A stretch of DNA of 54,808 bases from Prevotella sp. (GTDB taxonomy: Bacteria > Bacteroidota > Bacteroidia > Bacteroidales > Bacteroidaceae). Made by a program: the position numbers and the translations under genes. The notes under the pieces are model-generated. The model was given only the letters and a program-made list of their open reading frames with translations. It had not been told where the DNA came from and did no database searches. Shown here piece by piece: positions 1 to 8,516 of the stretch (position 1 is its first letter; each line of letters opens with the position of its first letter). Location: positions 1 to 54,808 of the forward strand of contig JAFVHN010000056.1 of assembly GCA_017474515.1 (NCBI GenBank). The letters run 5' to 3'.

Positions 1-1139
1 GCAAATCCGGCCACGAGCAACAGAAGCGACCATACGGCCAACGGCTTGATGAGTTGTTGCGGAATGACAATGTCGCCGCCCGTAGCCTGGCTGGCCGATG
101 TCTTGCCCTTCGGCCGGAGGTCGATGCGCGGGGGAGCGCCCAGCAGGTTGAACCGTGCATCGAAGGGCTCGCACCCTTTCCGCGACACCTGCACCCTGAC
201 GCCCACGAGTTCCTCTTCCTTCAGTTTCAGCACCTGCCCTTTCACGAGCGGCCGCCCGTTGAGCAGCAACTGATGGTCGGCCACCGGTTTTTCCTTGTAA
301 TAAACCTTGAAGGCCGAGAAAGGAATGTTGCGCCACCAAACGATGCCCGCGGGCAACAACAGGGCATGGTCGGCGGTGACATGGTCGTCGAGCATCACGT
401 CGTCGAACCCCTCGCGCTTCAGCCTCACCTGCACATGTGTGCCTTTCGACACCCTGACGGGAGCCGTAAGCAGCTGTCCGCCAACGTATGCCGCCACCCC
501 CGGCGGCAGCGTGCCGTTGACCGGCGGCAGCAGGGTGGCATAGCGCTCGCTGGCCACCGTCGTGAGGTCGGCCAGTTGCGACAGCGCCTGCGCATTGAGC
601 ACGGGCCTGGCCTGCACGTCGATGAAGAACACCGTAGGGTGTTGCAGGTAACAGCTCTGGTGGATGCCTTCCATAATCAGCGGCCCCAGGTAGTCGTGCC
701 CCGTTCCCGTTCCGAAGAACCTCACTGCCGACTGTTCCGCAGGCCTCACGTTGCGCCCGTCAACGACGTTGTCGTCGGGCCACGCCCGGGCCAGCAGGGG
801 GTCCAGGTTGTCGTAGTTGTCGGTGCCGCTGAGCATGTCGTCCTGTGCCGTTGCCACTAGCCTCACCAGCTCTTCGCCGGGCACCACGATGCCCTTGGGA
901 ATGAAGAACCACACGGCGGTATAGTCGCCGCCGCGCCCCATCTCCAACGGCCGGGCCACGATGAAGAATGCTCCCAAGTCGTTGTGGCTGAGCACATAGA
1001 ACATCGAGCGCAGCCCCAGCCAGTTGATGTGTTCGCGCAGGTCGTAGGTCTGGCCATACCACGGCCCTTTCTGCGTAATCTTGATGTCGCGCAGCCCTCC
1101 CAGCACCTTCTGCACCAGCATTTCAATTCTCTGTGCCAT
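1..1139 (-). CDS. Membrane-associated partner of the adjacent GTPase, C-terminus beyond window
   Basis: Reading the minus strand from an ATG at 1139 gives 379 open codons that run off the left edge, so the gene is incomplete. The start lies 6 bp after the stop of the GTPase gene, so the two are probably co-transcribed. The first 200 or so residues look soluble, without a signal peptide (it begins MAQRIEMLVQ). Two stretches near residues 215-270 and 290-345 have a PEGA-like look (short beta-rich units with VNGxLPPG and LNGRPLVKG turns). A hydrophobic segment begins near residue 367 (PLAVWSLLLLVAGF) and continues past the edge, suggesting a membrane anchor. I do not recognise the family. Its role is inferred only from pairing with the GTPase. 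Confidence 0.7.
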   Translation of the reverse strand, partial: MAQRIEMLVQKVLGGLRDIKITQKGPWYGQTYDLREHINWLGLRSMFYVLSHNDLGAFFIVARPLEMGRGGDYTAVWFFIPKGIVVPGEELVRLVATAQDDMLSGTDNYDNLDPLLARAWPDDNVVDGRNVRPAEQSAVRFFGTGTGHDYLGPLIMEGIHQSCYLQHPTVFFIDVQARPVLNAQALSQLADLTTVASERYATLLPPVNGTLPPGVAAYVGGQLLTAPVRVSKGTHVQVRLKREGFDDVMLDDHVTADHALLLPAGIVWWRNIPFSAFKVYYKEKPVADHQLLLNGRPLVKGQVLKLKEEELVGVRVQVSRKGCEPFDARFNLLGAPPRIDLRPKGKTSASQATGGDIVIPQQLIKPLAVWSLLLLVAGF

Positions 1140-1145
1140 GGCCTG

Positions 1146-2498
1146 CTATTTCCTGAAATGGTCTTTCAACTTTGTCAGCCTGCCGGGCTTCACGCCGTAG
1201 GAGCGCTCCATCAGGAGTGCCACGATGCGCTCGGCCGAGGCGGGATTGAAGCGGCAGAAGTCCTTGAAGCACACCTCGCCGATGGTGAACGGCCATATCT
1301 TCACCTTGCCGCCGTTGATTTCGTTCTCCTCGCAAATGCGGGTGAGGTTGTTGTAGAAGCCCAGGTAGTTCTGCTCAACATATTTCTTGAGATGCTCCTC
1401 GAGCTGCTGACCTTCCAGGCGGGTCTTGTCGGCCTTGGTAATGATGATGTAGATGGCGTCTGTCTGGTCGCGGAACACGCCCTTCCGGCGCAGGTGCATG
1501 GCGGCGGCGTCGAGGAAATTCACTTGCGGCAGGTCGTTGTAGAGGCGCTGCTCGGCACCGTATTCAATGACGAAGAAATGTATCTTGCGGTTCACCGAAC
1601 GGTTGCTCAGCAGGATGTTGTCGAGGGTGTCCATGGCCATCTGCTGAGCGTTGTTCAGCTGCTCGCCGGCATCTTTTAGGAACATGCAGGTGAACAGCTC
1701 GCCGGCCATGTCGATGCAGGCAATGGGGTGAACCTTCAAGTGGCTGTCCTGCAACTGGAAGCGCATTTCGTAGGTGCTCGTAACGGGGGTGCCGCCGGGC
1801 AGCTGGCACACCGTGTCGGGGGTGAACACCGACGACAGGCGGCTCATGTATCCGAAGCCCTGGCAATCGCTGTCGGGAAGCATGCTTCGGGCCGACAGGC
1901 CGTTGCGTGCCACGCTGAGGATGGAGCCCAGCGCACAGGTCTTTCCCGACGAGGGGATGCCCCAGAAATACACCTCGGTGCAGCCTCCGGCAATCTCGGT
2001 GAGCGGTGCCGGCGACTCGAAGTTCTGCACAAATCCGCTATGCAGCATATTGTCGATGAAGTCGTCGTCGATGCCGCACTGGCGGAGGTCGCGGCGGTTC
2101 AGGATGCCGCGCTCGATGATGCGTCCGCAGGCTGCCGACGACAACAGGTTGTGGTCCTGGCGGATGCTCTCGCGCAAGGTGTCCATGGTGATGACATCCA
2201 GCTGCTCCAGTTGCATCACAGCGTTGCACACCTCGTCGGGCGTGCTGGCGTAGTTGATGCGGGCCTCCAGGATTTCCGTGGCGTTCATGCGCGAGCTCTT
2301 GTCGTTCATGATTTGCGTTATCAGCTGGTTGGCGCGGCGGATGTATTCCCGGTGCTCGCGGCTGCCCTCCCATTTCTCTATGAAGGCGTCGAGGGCCTCC
2401 ACCGTGTGCGCTTGGCTGGCCACCAGCCAGTCGGCCTCCACGTCATCGGCGGCAGGCATCGCACCTACATTCGGTAAATCAGACTTGTTGCTTGGCAT
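1146..2498 (-). CDS. P-loop GTPase of unknown function
   Basis: A 450-residue soluble protein. Residues 1-165 are helical and of unknown function. A G domain follows: a Walker A/G1 motif GIPSSGKT at 180-187, a G3-like DMAG at 263-266 and a G4-like TKAD at 354-357, preceded by the hydrophobic strand IYIII. The order and spacing fit a TRAFAC-type GTPase rather than an ATPase. The open frame extends to 2591, but the ATG at 2498 (MPSNKSDLPN) is preferred because the promoter at 2562-2569 would put the transcript start inside the longer form. It is followed closely by the partner gene at the window edge. The closest idea is a GTPase acting with a membrane or effector partner; no specific system can be named. 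Confidence 0.75.
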   Translation of the reverse strand: MPSNKSDLPNVGAMPAADDVEADWLVASQAHTVEALDAFIEKWEGSREHREYIRRANQLITQIMNDKSSRMNATEILEARINYASTPDEVCNAVMQLEQLDVITMDTLRESIRQDHNLLSSAACGRIIERGILNRRDLRQCGIDDDFIDNMLHSGFVQNFESPAPLTEIAGGCTEVYFWGIPSSGKTCALGSILSVARNGLSARSMLPDSDCQGFGYMSRLSSVFTPDTVCQLPGGTPVTSTYEMRFQLQDSHLKVHPIACIDMAGELFTCMFLKDAGEQLNNAQQMAMDTLDNILLSNRSVNRKIHFFVIEYGAEQRLYNDLPQVNFLDAAAMHLRRKGVFRDQTDAIYIIITKADKTRLEGQQLEEHLKKYVEQNYLGFYNNLTRICEENEINGGKVKIWPFTIGEVCFKDFCRFNPASAERIVALLMERSYGVKPGRLTKLKDHFRK

Positions 2499-2561
2499 GG
2501 ATGCAATATAAAATGTACGACTTATCGCCATGCGACTGAGCCACATGGTGCTTGGATGGTG

Positions 2562-2569
2562 CAAAGGTA
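2562..2569 (-). promoter_or_regulatory. Bacteroidetes-type promoter of the GTPase gene
   Basis: On the minus strand the sequence is TACCTTTG, a match to the -7 box TAnnTTTG, with a TTTG -33 element at 2589-2592 and a 19-bp spacer. The start of transcription would fall near 2555, giving a leader of about 55 nt. Confidence 0.65.
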
Positions 2570-2661
2570 CGGATAAACGAGCGAAATGCAAAAGAAAACC
2601 CCGTTTTTCTTTTTTTGCTTCTGCAAAACCAATAGACCTTAACGGCCTGTTTTTTGATGTG

Positions 2662-2897
2662 AAAAGGGGGATAGCGAGACAGGGTAAAATTGGTAAAAAA
2701 TCTTGACAAAACCGGCCGTTTCCCCGAAGGTTCTGTAAACCGCTGAATTTCAGCGGTTTGTAAATCGTCCAAAGTTTAACCGCAAATTAAGGGGAGAAAT
2801 CTTGAAGTTTTCTCCTCTCAATCTTCAAGATCTCTCCCCTTAATTTGCGGTCAAACCTCTTGGGGGGACTAAAAAGTTTTGAAAAATCTTGACAAAA
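2662..2897 (+). repeat. Intergenic palindromic element, copy A
   Basis: One of six copies in this window. The core (2683-2897) is bounded on both sides by a direct repeat TCTTGACAAAA. Inside are a perfect short hairpin (AAACCGCTGAA with TTCAGCGGTTT) and a long inverted repeat, left arm 2781-2800 and right arm 2831-2849 (CGCAAATTAAGGGG against CCCCTTAATTTGCG). The conserved tail AAAAGGGGGATAGC extends the left end to about 2662. It fills most of the gap between the GTPase promoter and the zinc-ribbon gene. No coding potential is seen; the short frames across it are translations of the repeat. Confidence 0.85.
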
Positions 2898-2966
2898 CGA
2901 AGGTCTGCGTTCTGTCGTTTTTTGGGAAACCGGAACTTGGCGAATGTGAAGCAAAAAACATCTTCA

Positions 2967-3272
2967 CTACATGGCGGCCTGAGCGACCATTGCGCACACC
3001 TTCAGTCCGCCGATGACGCTGCACACGAAGAGGAGCGAGCCGATGAAGAATGCCGCCAGGCGGCGGTTGAGGGTGCGCTGCGACAGCCCGCCCACCATGC
3101 GGGCGTGCTCGTATTCCTCTTGCCGCCGGGCTTCTTCGGCAAAACTGGCCCGCGAGACGTGGACGGGGAAGACATTCCCGCATGTCGGGCATTTACACTT
3201 GATGTCGCCGGGAGCCGACAGTTTCAGCACTGCCCGCTTGCCGCATTTGTTGCATGTTACGCTGTATTTCAT
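2967..3272 (-). CDS. Zinc-ribbon membrane protein
   Basis: A 101-residue protein. The N-terminus has two cysteine knuckles, CNKCGK at 7-12 and CPTCGN at 28-33, typical of a zinc ribbon (MJ0042/DUF-type N-terminal zinc finger). A charged linker follows, then one hydrophobic segment near residues 73-95 (AAFFIGSLLFVCSVIGGL). It is probably anchored in the inner membrane with the ribbon in the cytoplasm. It is transcribed toward repeat copy A, and a CCTAGG array lies just upstream. The role is unknown; such ribbons often mediate protein or nucleic-acid contacts. Confidence 0.7.
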   Translation of the reverse strand: MKYSVTCNKCGKRAVLKLSAPGDIKCKCPTCGNVFPVHVSRASFAEEARRQEEYEHARMVGGLSQRTLNRRLAAFFIGSLLFVCSVIGGLKVCAMVAQAAM

Positions 3273-3303
3273 TTTGGGGGAGTTTTTTGAGGGGGTAGGT
3301 TTT

Positions 3304-3349
3304 CCTAGGAGGTCCTAGGTCTTCCTAGGATTTCCTAGGGCTTCCTAGG
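3304..3349. repeat. CCTAGG tandem array, period 10
   Basis: Five CCTAGG palindromes at exact 10-bp spacing separated by variable 4-base fillers. The array starts 2 bp beyond the stop codon of the ADP-ribosylglycohydrolase gene (in that gene's direction) and fills the gap to the zinc-ribbon gene. Confidence 0.9.
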
Positions 3350-3351
3350 TT

Positions 3352-4143
3352 TTACCAGATAGATTTCTTTGCCCTTTCGCAGAACTGGGCTACAATGTCG
3401 AGCATGTCGGGGGGCAGGTAAGAGAAGGCTTTTTCCACCAGGTCCAAGGGAATCTCATAAAACGCCTCGGCCAGGGTTCCGGTGATGGCGGCCTTGGTGT
3501 CGGTGTCGCCGTCGGCGAGCACGGCAATGCGTATGGCATCCTCGAAATTCTCGCTTTCCAGGAAGCAGCGGATGGCCCAGGGCACCGTTTCCATGCAGGT
3601 GCCGTCGAAGTGGCCTTGCCGCCCTATGCGGTAGATGTCTTTCAACGGCGGAAGCTTATAGCCCCAAAGGCGTTCCACCTTGCCCTCTACCTCGTCCTTG
3701 GTGATGCGGCAGGTGCGCAGCCAATAGGTCAGCGTGGCAATGCACTCGGCGCCCTTGATGCCCTCGGGATGGTTGTGCGAGGGCATGGCGGAGAGGCGGG
3801 CCTGCTCTTTCACGTCGTTATAATCGTCGAAGAGCCACGCCACGGCACTTACACGCATGGCGGCGCCGTTGCCCAGCGACCCGTAGGGCTGGGGGTCGGC
3901 GCTGAAAATCCATTTGTAGAATTTTCCGCCGTAGCTACCTTTGGGGTTGGGGTATCGGCGGCACCATTCGAGCAGCGCGTCGCGATAGGACTTGCCGTTG
4001 AGAATGGCATCGGCCACGGCAATGGTGCAGATGGTGTCGTCGGTATAGTCGCACTCGTCTGTAAATAGTTCGAACCCTTTTTGCGGCGGTTCCGAAAACT
4101 CAAATCTTGAGCCTACGATGTCTCCGATAATTGCTCCAAGCAC
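3352..4143 (-). CDS. ADP-ribosylglycohydrolase (DraG/ADPRH family)
   Basis: The 263-residue protein has the hallmarks of ADP-ribosylglycohydrolases: an N-terminal GDIVGSRFE, the metal-binding TDDT at 34-37, GNGAAMR at 91-97, SHNHPEG at 122-128 and the second metal site DGDTDTKAA from 211. Enzymes of this family remove ADP-ribose from proteins or small molecules with bound Mg or Mn. There is no signal peptide, so it acts in the cytoplasm. Start is a GTG at 4143; no ATG is available upstream and the residues after it match the family N-terminus. It lies 34 bp after the pectate lyase gene and may be read through from it. The substrate cannot be told from the sequence. Confidence 0.9.
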   Translation of the reverse strand: MLGAIIGDIVGSRFEFSEPPQKGFELFTDECDYTDDTICTIAVADAILNGKSYRDALLEWCRRYPNPKGSYGGKFYKWIFSADPQPYGSLGNGAAMRVSAVAWLFDDYNDVKEQARLSAMPSHNHPEGIKGAECIATLTYWLRTCRITKDEVEGKVERLWGYKLPPLKDIYRIGRQGHFDGTCMETVPWAIRCFLESENFEDAIRIAVLADGDTDTKAAITGTLAEAFYEIPLDLVEKAFSYLPPDMLDIVAQFCERAKKSIW

Positions 4144-4177
4144 GATGTGAAAGGTGAAAAGGTGAAAAAAGGGGGGA

Positions 4178-6427
4178 TTAGCGGCGCATGATTTTCATGC
4201 TTTGGGTGGTGCCGTCCTTCATGGTGGCGCTCAGGATGTAGGGTCCACGGGGCAGGTTGGCGGTGCTGATGTATTGCGAAAGCTGCGAGTCGGCCACGCG
4301 GCGGCCCTGCATGTTGTAGAGGCAAAGGCGGCTGATGTCGCCATAAACGATGATGGCATTGTCCAGCTGGTAGATGTCGGGGCGCGAGGGATTGGTACAT
4401 AACGTGCTGATGCCTACGGGCTTGCCGTCTTCGTCCACCTCAATAAAGATGCCTATGGTGAGGTCGGTAAGGAACATGTCGCCCTTGCTTTCCACGTTCT
4501 CTATGCGCACGGTGATGGGCTTCTTGGTGGTCTTGGCCATGCTTGCCAGGTCCACACCTGCCGTTCCGGTGCTCATGGAGAGCGTCTGCATGCCCGACTG
4601 GGTGTTGTCTTCGTTGTGCCAGCTCACTTTCAACGTGCGGTTGCCCGTGCAATAGATGTTGCTTCGCAATGAGGCCAGCGAGGGCATCGTCAGCTCCACC
4701 CATCCGGTCTTGGGGATGCGGTATGCGCCGTAGGTCGTCGTAGCGCCGTATTTGTCGCCCAGCTTTCCGGTGGCCAGGTCGCCATTCTTGCCGTAGTATT
4801 GGGGTTTCGGGCCCTGTCCCTCCAATTCCGAGGTGGCCGTGAAGAATTGTGCCACGCTATCGGGCAACACCTCGTCTTGGAAGAGGTAGTTGTTGATTAC
4901 AAGAAATTCGTCCCACAGCTTGCCTTCGTCTTCGTCGGGCTCGGGCTCCACCTCGGGGGCGGTGCCGTCGTTTTCGGGCATCACGAGCTCGTAAACGGGG
5001 TCGGCCATTGCCGTTTCAAAAGGTCCGTAGTCGGGTGCACCGCCACTGTAAGCCAGGGTGACGGTGTGAGAATAGTCGGCCTTTTGAGGCAGCGGGTTGT
5101 AGTCGGGCTTGTTGGGATTGTCGGGGCACGGGAAATTGTCGATGGGCGTGCCGCGGTCGATAAAACGGCTGGTGCTTTTCAGCCGTGCGAAAGTGGTGGG
5201 CAGCTCGCCGTTGGCCTGGCGCGGGGCAATGGCGGCAGCATAGCTGATGTTTTCAAATTCCTGCGAATAGTCGGGCCATTTCTCGTGGGTGTATTTGTTG
5301 TATCCGGCCCCTCCCTCGCCGTCGCGCAAGGGATTGAGCTTGTCGATGTCGAGCCAGTTGCAATGCGAGGCATCGGGAACAATGGTGAAGCGGTGGTTGC
5401 TCTCACTCGGCGCAAAACCGGTACAATTGCGCAACACCCAGTTGGCGTAAACGGGTGCCTCCATGTTGAAAGCATAGTTGATGTAGTTATTGAAAGCCAG
5501 GCAGTTGAACATGAACGACCCTTCCTGGTGGTGGTTCTGGTCGAAGCCTTTCTTCAGGTTGTAGGCGGCAATGTTCCTGATGAACACATGTGCCCCTACG
5601 GAATTTCCGCCCTGCTTGAGTCCTCCGAACTTGATGCCGTTGCCGTTTCCGCACTCGTTGCCCTGCGGGTCGTAGCCGTTGTGGAGTGCCCAGCAGTTCT
5701 CTATGACCACGGGGAAGACGGGGTAATACATGTCCCAGCCGTCATCGCTGTTGTTCCACGCGCGGCAACCGTGATATTCGTTTCCGGGTCCGGGATAAAG
5801 CTTACATGCAAAGCCGTCGGCGTTGCCTCCATTGGTCCACGGGTCGTAATTATTATAGGAGTCGCAATTCACCACAATGTTGCTCCTGCCGTAAATAAGG
5901 TCGGGATTTCCGGTGTTTTCACCATTGTCGCCTTTGGAAAAACCCTGTTGAAGTCCGGTGTCTCCGTTATCGTGGAAAACGCAACGCTCCACCACACAGT
6001 AGCTTCCCTCCAGTTTCATGCCGTTGTCGGCGGCGTTGCAGAAGGTCAATCCGCGGTAGTGCCAGTAGTTGGCTTCCTTTTTATGCAAGAATCCGCGGTT
6101 GGAGCCCGCCACGCTGCTCGACGAGCGGTCCTGTAGTGAGAAGTCGAAGACGGGTTGCTCGTCGGGCCATGCGAACATGCAAATGCGCTTGTCGCGGGTG
6201 CCGGTCTTGGTGACGCTGATTTTCTGGCTGAGGAAGTAGGTTCCTCCGCGCACCCACAGGGTGTCGCCGGGCTGAAGCATGTCCACGGCTTTCTGAACGT
6301 TGCCCATGGGCTTTTCAATGGAGCGGCCGGTGCCGGTGCCGTCGGGAGCCAGCCACAGTTGGCGGGCGTGAAGAGAGGGCAGCACGGCAAGGAAGATTAG
6401 TAACAGAAGGGTTTTCGGGGTGTTCAT
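4178..6427 (-). CDS. Secreted pectate lyase, polysaccharide lyase family 9, with sorting-domain-like C-terminus
   Basis: A 749-residue secreted protein; the signal peptide is about residues 1-22 (MNTPKTLLLLIFLAVLPSLHA). A right-handed parallel beta-helix follows. Family 9 signatures are present: DGFACK near 204-209, AWNNSDDGWD near 223-232 (calcium-binding aspartates), and GNGIKFGG near 261-268, whose lysine corresponds to the catalytic base of Dickeya Pel9A. After about residue 490 come an acidic linker and a beta-rich module. The last 50 residues (LYNMQGRRV, then LPRGPYILS, ending KIMRR) resemble a type IX secretion sorting domain. It cleaves polygalacturonate by beta-elimination. It lies 80 bp after the GH2 gene, probably in one operon. 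ATG 6427 is preferred over the upstream in-frame codon because of the signal peptide. Confidence 0.9.
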   Translation of the reverse strand: MNTPKTLLLLIFLAVLPSLHARQLWLAPDGTGTGRSIEKPMGNVQKAVDMLQPGDTLWVRGGTYFLSQKISVTKTGTRDKRICMFAWPDEQPVFDFSLQDRSSSSVAGSNRGFLHKKEANYWHYRGLTFCNAADNGMKLEGSYCVVERCVFHDNGDTGLQQGFSKGDNGENTGNPDLIYGRSNIVVNCDSYNNYDPWTNGGNADGFACKLYPGPGNEYHGCRAWNNSDDGWDMYYPVFPVVIENCWALHNGYDPQGNECGNGNGIKFGGLKQGGNSVGAHVFIRNIAAYNLKKGFDQNHHQEGSFMFNCLAFNNYINYAFNMEAPVYANWVLRNCTGFAPSESNHRFTIVPDASHCNWLDIDKLNPLRDGEGGAGYNKYTHEKWPDYSQEFENISYAAAIAPRQANGELPTTFARLKSTSRFIDRGTPIDNFPCPDNPNKPDYNPLPQKADYSHTVTLAYSGGAPDYGPFETAMADPVYELVMPENDGTAPEVEPEPDEDEGKLWDEFLVINNYLFQDEVLPDSVAQFFTATSELEGQGPKPQYYGKNGDLATGKLGDKYGATTTYGAYRIPKTGWVELTMPSLASLRSNIYCTGNRTLKVSWHNEDNTQSGMQTLSMSTGTAGVDLASMAKTTKKPITVRIENVESKGDMFLTDLTIGIFIEVDEDGKPVGISTLCTNPSRPDIYQLDNAIIVYGDISRLCLYNMQGRRVADSQLSQYISTANLPRGPYILSATMKDGTTQSMKIMRR

Positions 6428-6507
6428 GATTTTGTTTTTAAGTAGATGAATGGGCCGCAAAGGATGCGGTAAAGGGAAAAATAAAAGGGAGGGAGAAGAA
6501 GGACGGG

Positions 6508-8337
6508 TTAGTCGTCCTTCTTCGGTTTTCTTTTCAGGAGATGGTCGAAGGCGCCTTTCTTTTTATAGAAGTCCTGCATGACGTAGAAGGCCTGCTTGGT
6601 CTGGCCTTGTTCCGATACGAGGCCCTTGCGGTTGAAGAAGTATTGCGTCTGGTGGTTCTGGCGGCGAGGTGAGCGGAAGTCCATGAGAATCCACGGCGAA
6701 CAACCCACGAATCCGGGCGTCTTGTCATACATGGCCAGCGACTTGCGATACACTTCGGCCTGGTATTCTTCGGTCCATTTCTCGTCTTTTCCTCCGAATT
6801 TTCCTGCCACGGCACCTGCGCCGAACTCACTGACAAAGAATGGTTTCTCTTGTTTGAAGAACCATTTGCGCTGCTCGCAGTCAGAGGGTTTTCCGTTGTA
6901 CCATCCCAGATAACAATTAAAGCTGAGCAGATCCACGACGTCGGCCAATTCATCCTCCACCGTTGAGATGTCCTGATGGGTTTCCACCTCCATGGCCATG
7001 GTGAGCAGTCGCTCGTTGTCGTTGTCGCGCACCACCTTTGCCAAGCCTCTGAGGAAGTGGTTGCGCGCCTCGCTGCGTGGCGTTTCGTTGGCCACGCTCC
7101 AGATGATGACGGCACAGCGGTTGTGGTCGCGCATGATGTTGTCGCGCAACTGGCGTGCCGCGTTGTTATAAGTTTCCTGGTTGGTCCAGTTGATGGTCCA
7201 ATAAACGGGCACCTCGCTCCAAATCATGATGCCTTGTTTCTCTGCGAGCCGCACCATTTTCTCGTTGTGCGGATAATGGGCGAGCCGCATCATGTTGCAT
7301 CCCATGAACTTGGCCCACGAGATGAGCGTAGAGTCGTCTTTCTCGTTGGTACACCGTCCGAGCCTGAAGGGAGCCTCCTCGTGTGCCGACACGCCCCTCA
7401 GGAAGATGGGCTTGCCGTTGAGCAGGATATTCCGGCCCCGCGTTTCTATATGGCGGAAGCCAATGAGGTCGTTGATTTCCTCACCCTCGCATTTCACCAA
7501 TACGTTGTAGAGCTTGGGTCTTTCTGGGCTCCACAGTTCGGGCCTTGCCTCAATGGTTCCCTCTGCCACGCCCTGGCCGTCGGTGTTGAGCCTTGTCATA
7601 ATGCCCAGTTCGGGAATGCGCACCTCCACCTTGACGTCGGCCACGGGGAGGTTGAGCTTTGCCTTGATGTGGATGTCGTTATAGGAATCTTTGGCCAATG
7701 CTATCTCGTAGTCGTCAACATAGGCGGTGGGCGTTTCCACCAGCAGCACGTCGCGCGTCAGCCCGCCATAGTTCCACCAGTCGCTGTTGAGCGTGGGCAC
7801 TCCGTCAGCACTGCGCCTGTTGCACACGCGCACCACCACGGTGTTGTCGCCTTTCTTCAGGTGGCTGGTAACGTCGAAGCAGAAGGGCGTGAAGCCGCCG
7901 ACGTGGCTGCCGACATAGTTGCCGTTGAGCCACACCTGCGCCTCGTAGTTGGCCGCACCGAAATAAATATGCAGCAGGCGGTCTTTCTTGAGCGAGTACT
8001 TGAAGTCTTTCTTATACCAGATGGTGCCTTCGTAATAGAAGAGCTCGGTGCGCTGGCTATTCCAGTCGCGCGGCACGGTGAGCGCGTCCCAGTTCACGAA
8101 GTCGTATTCCACATGGTCGCTCTTGCCGTCGGGCTTGCGGTTGAGGAAGAAGCCGTCGGCATTGGGCTGCATGCGGTAGTTGTAATAGCCTGCGTCGTAG
8201 GGGTCGATGATGATGTCCCACTTGCCGTTGAGCGTCGTGGCCTTGCGGGCATAAACGTTTTGCATCACCGAGGGTGCACCCCAGGAAACGAGGGGCGACA
8301 GCATGGCGCATAGAAGGATGTAGTAGAAATGTCTCAT
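6508..8337 (-). CDS. Secreted GH2 beta-glucuronidase-like glycosidase
   Basis: A 609-residue protein with a signal peptide (residues 1-20) and the GH2 layout: jelly-roll domain (about 35-200), Ig-like domain (200-300) and a TIM barrel (300-590). The acid/base is E418 in WSVANETPR and the nucleophile E504 in VSEFGAGA. Near the C-terminus NRKG (569-572) matches the NxKG motif that binds the carboxylate of glucuronic acid in bacterial beta-glucuronidases, which favours a beta-glucuronidase over a beta-galactosidase. It precedes the pectate lyase gene, so it may trim uronic-acid side chains of pectic polymers. A promoter lies at 8382-8389. Activity on galacturonides cannot be excluded. Confidence 0.88.
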   Translation of the reverse strand: MRHFYYILLCAMLSPLVSWGAPSVMQNVYARKATTLNGKWDIIIDPYDAGYYNYRMQPNADGFFLNRKPDGKSDHVEYDFVNWDALTVPRDWNSQRTELFYYEGTIWYKKDFKYSLKKDRLLHIYFGAANYEAQVWLNGNYVGSHVGGFTPFCFDVTSHLKKGDNTVVVRVCNRRSADGVPTLNSDWWNYGGLTRDVLLVETPTAYVDDYEIALAKDSYNDIHIKAKLNLPVADVKVEVRIPELGIMTRLNTDGQGVAEGTIEARPELWSPERPKLYNVLVKCEGEEINDLIGFRHIETRGRNILLNGKPIFLRGVSAHEEAPFRLGRCTNEKDDSTLISWAKFMGCNMMRLAHYPHNEKMVRLAEKQGIMIWSEVPVYWTINWTNQETYNNAARQLRDNIMRDHNRCAVIIWSVANETPRSEARNHFLRGLAKVVRDNDNERLLTMAMEVETHQDISTVEDELADVVDLLSFNCYLGWYNGKPSDCEQRKWFFKQEKPFFVSEFGAGAVAGKFGGKDEKWTEEYQAEVYRKSLAMYDKTPGFVGCSPWILMDFRSPRRQNHQTQYFFNRKGLVSEQGQTKQAFYVMQDFYKKKGAFDHLLKRKPKKDD

Positions 8338-8381
8338 GGCTTTTTTACCAATGTATGAATGATCTTGACTGTTTCAGCCTG

Positions 8382-8389
8382 CAAATGTA
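8382..8389 (-). promoter_or_regulatory. Promoter of the GH2/PL9 operon
   Basis: Minus-strand TACATTTG matches the -7 box TAnnTTTG, about 45 bp before the GH2 start. No clear -33 TTTG is visible at the usual distance, which may mean that an activator is needed. Confidence 0.5.
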
Positions 8390-8458
8390 CATAATAATAC
8401 TGAAAAAACACCCTTTTGCTGGATATATTTTGCAGTTTTTCGATTTTCTTCTTTGAAA

Positions 8459-8509
8459 TCTAGAAAATCTAGAAGCTCTAGAAGCTCTAGAAAATCTAGA
8501 AAATCTAGA
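8459..8509. repeat. TCTAGA tandem array, period 9
   Basis: Six TCTAGA palindromes at exact 9-bp spacing with AAA or AGC fillers. The array lies directly beyond the stop codon of the LtaS-like gene (8517), in the same position relative to a stop codon as the CCTAGG arrays. Confidence 0.9.
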
Positions 8510-8516
8510 AAAAAAT

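Noticed and set aside
2662-2897. Transposable element with its own transposase
   Set aside because: No transposase frame is present in or next to any of the six copies; at most they are non-autonomous.
4799-6136. Plus-strand open frame of 445 codons inside the pectate lyase gene
   Set aside because: Antisense shadow of a GC-rich coding frame; it lacks any domain, while the opposite strand shows a complete PL9 enzyme.
6976-8313. Plus-strand open frame of 445 codons opposite the GH2 gene
   Set aside because: Antisense shadow, rich in His, Val, Gly and Gln as produced by reverse reading of GC-rich codons; the GH2 active-site residues are on the minus strand.
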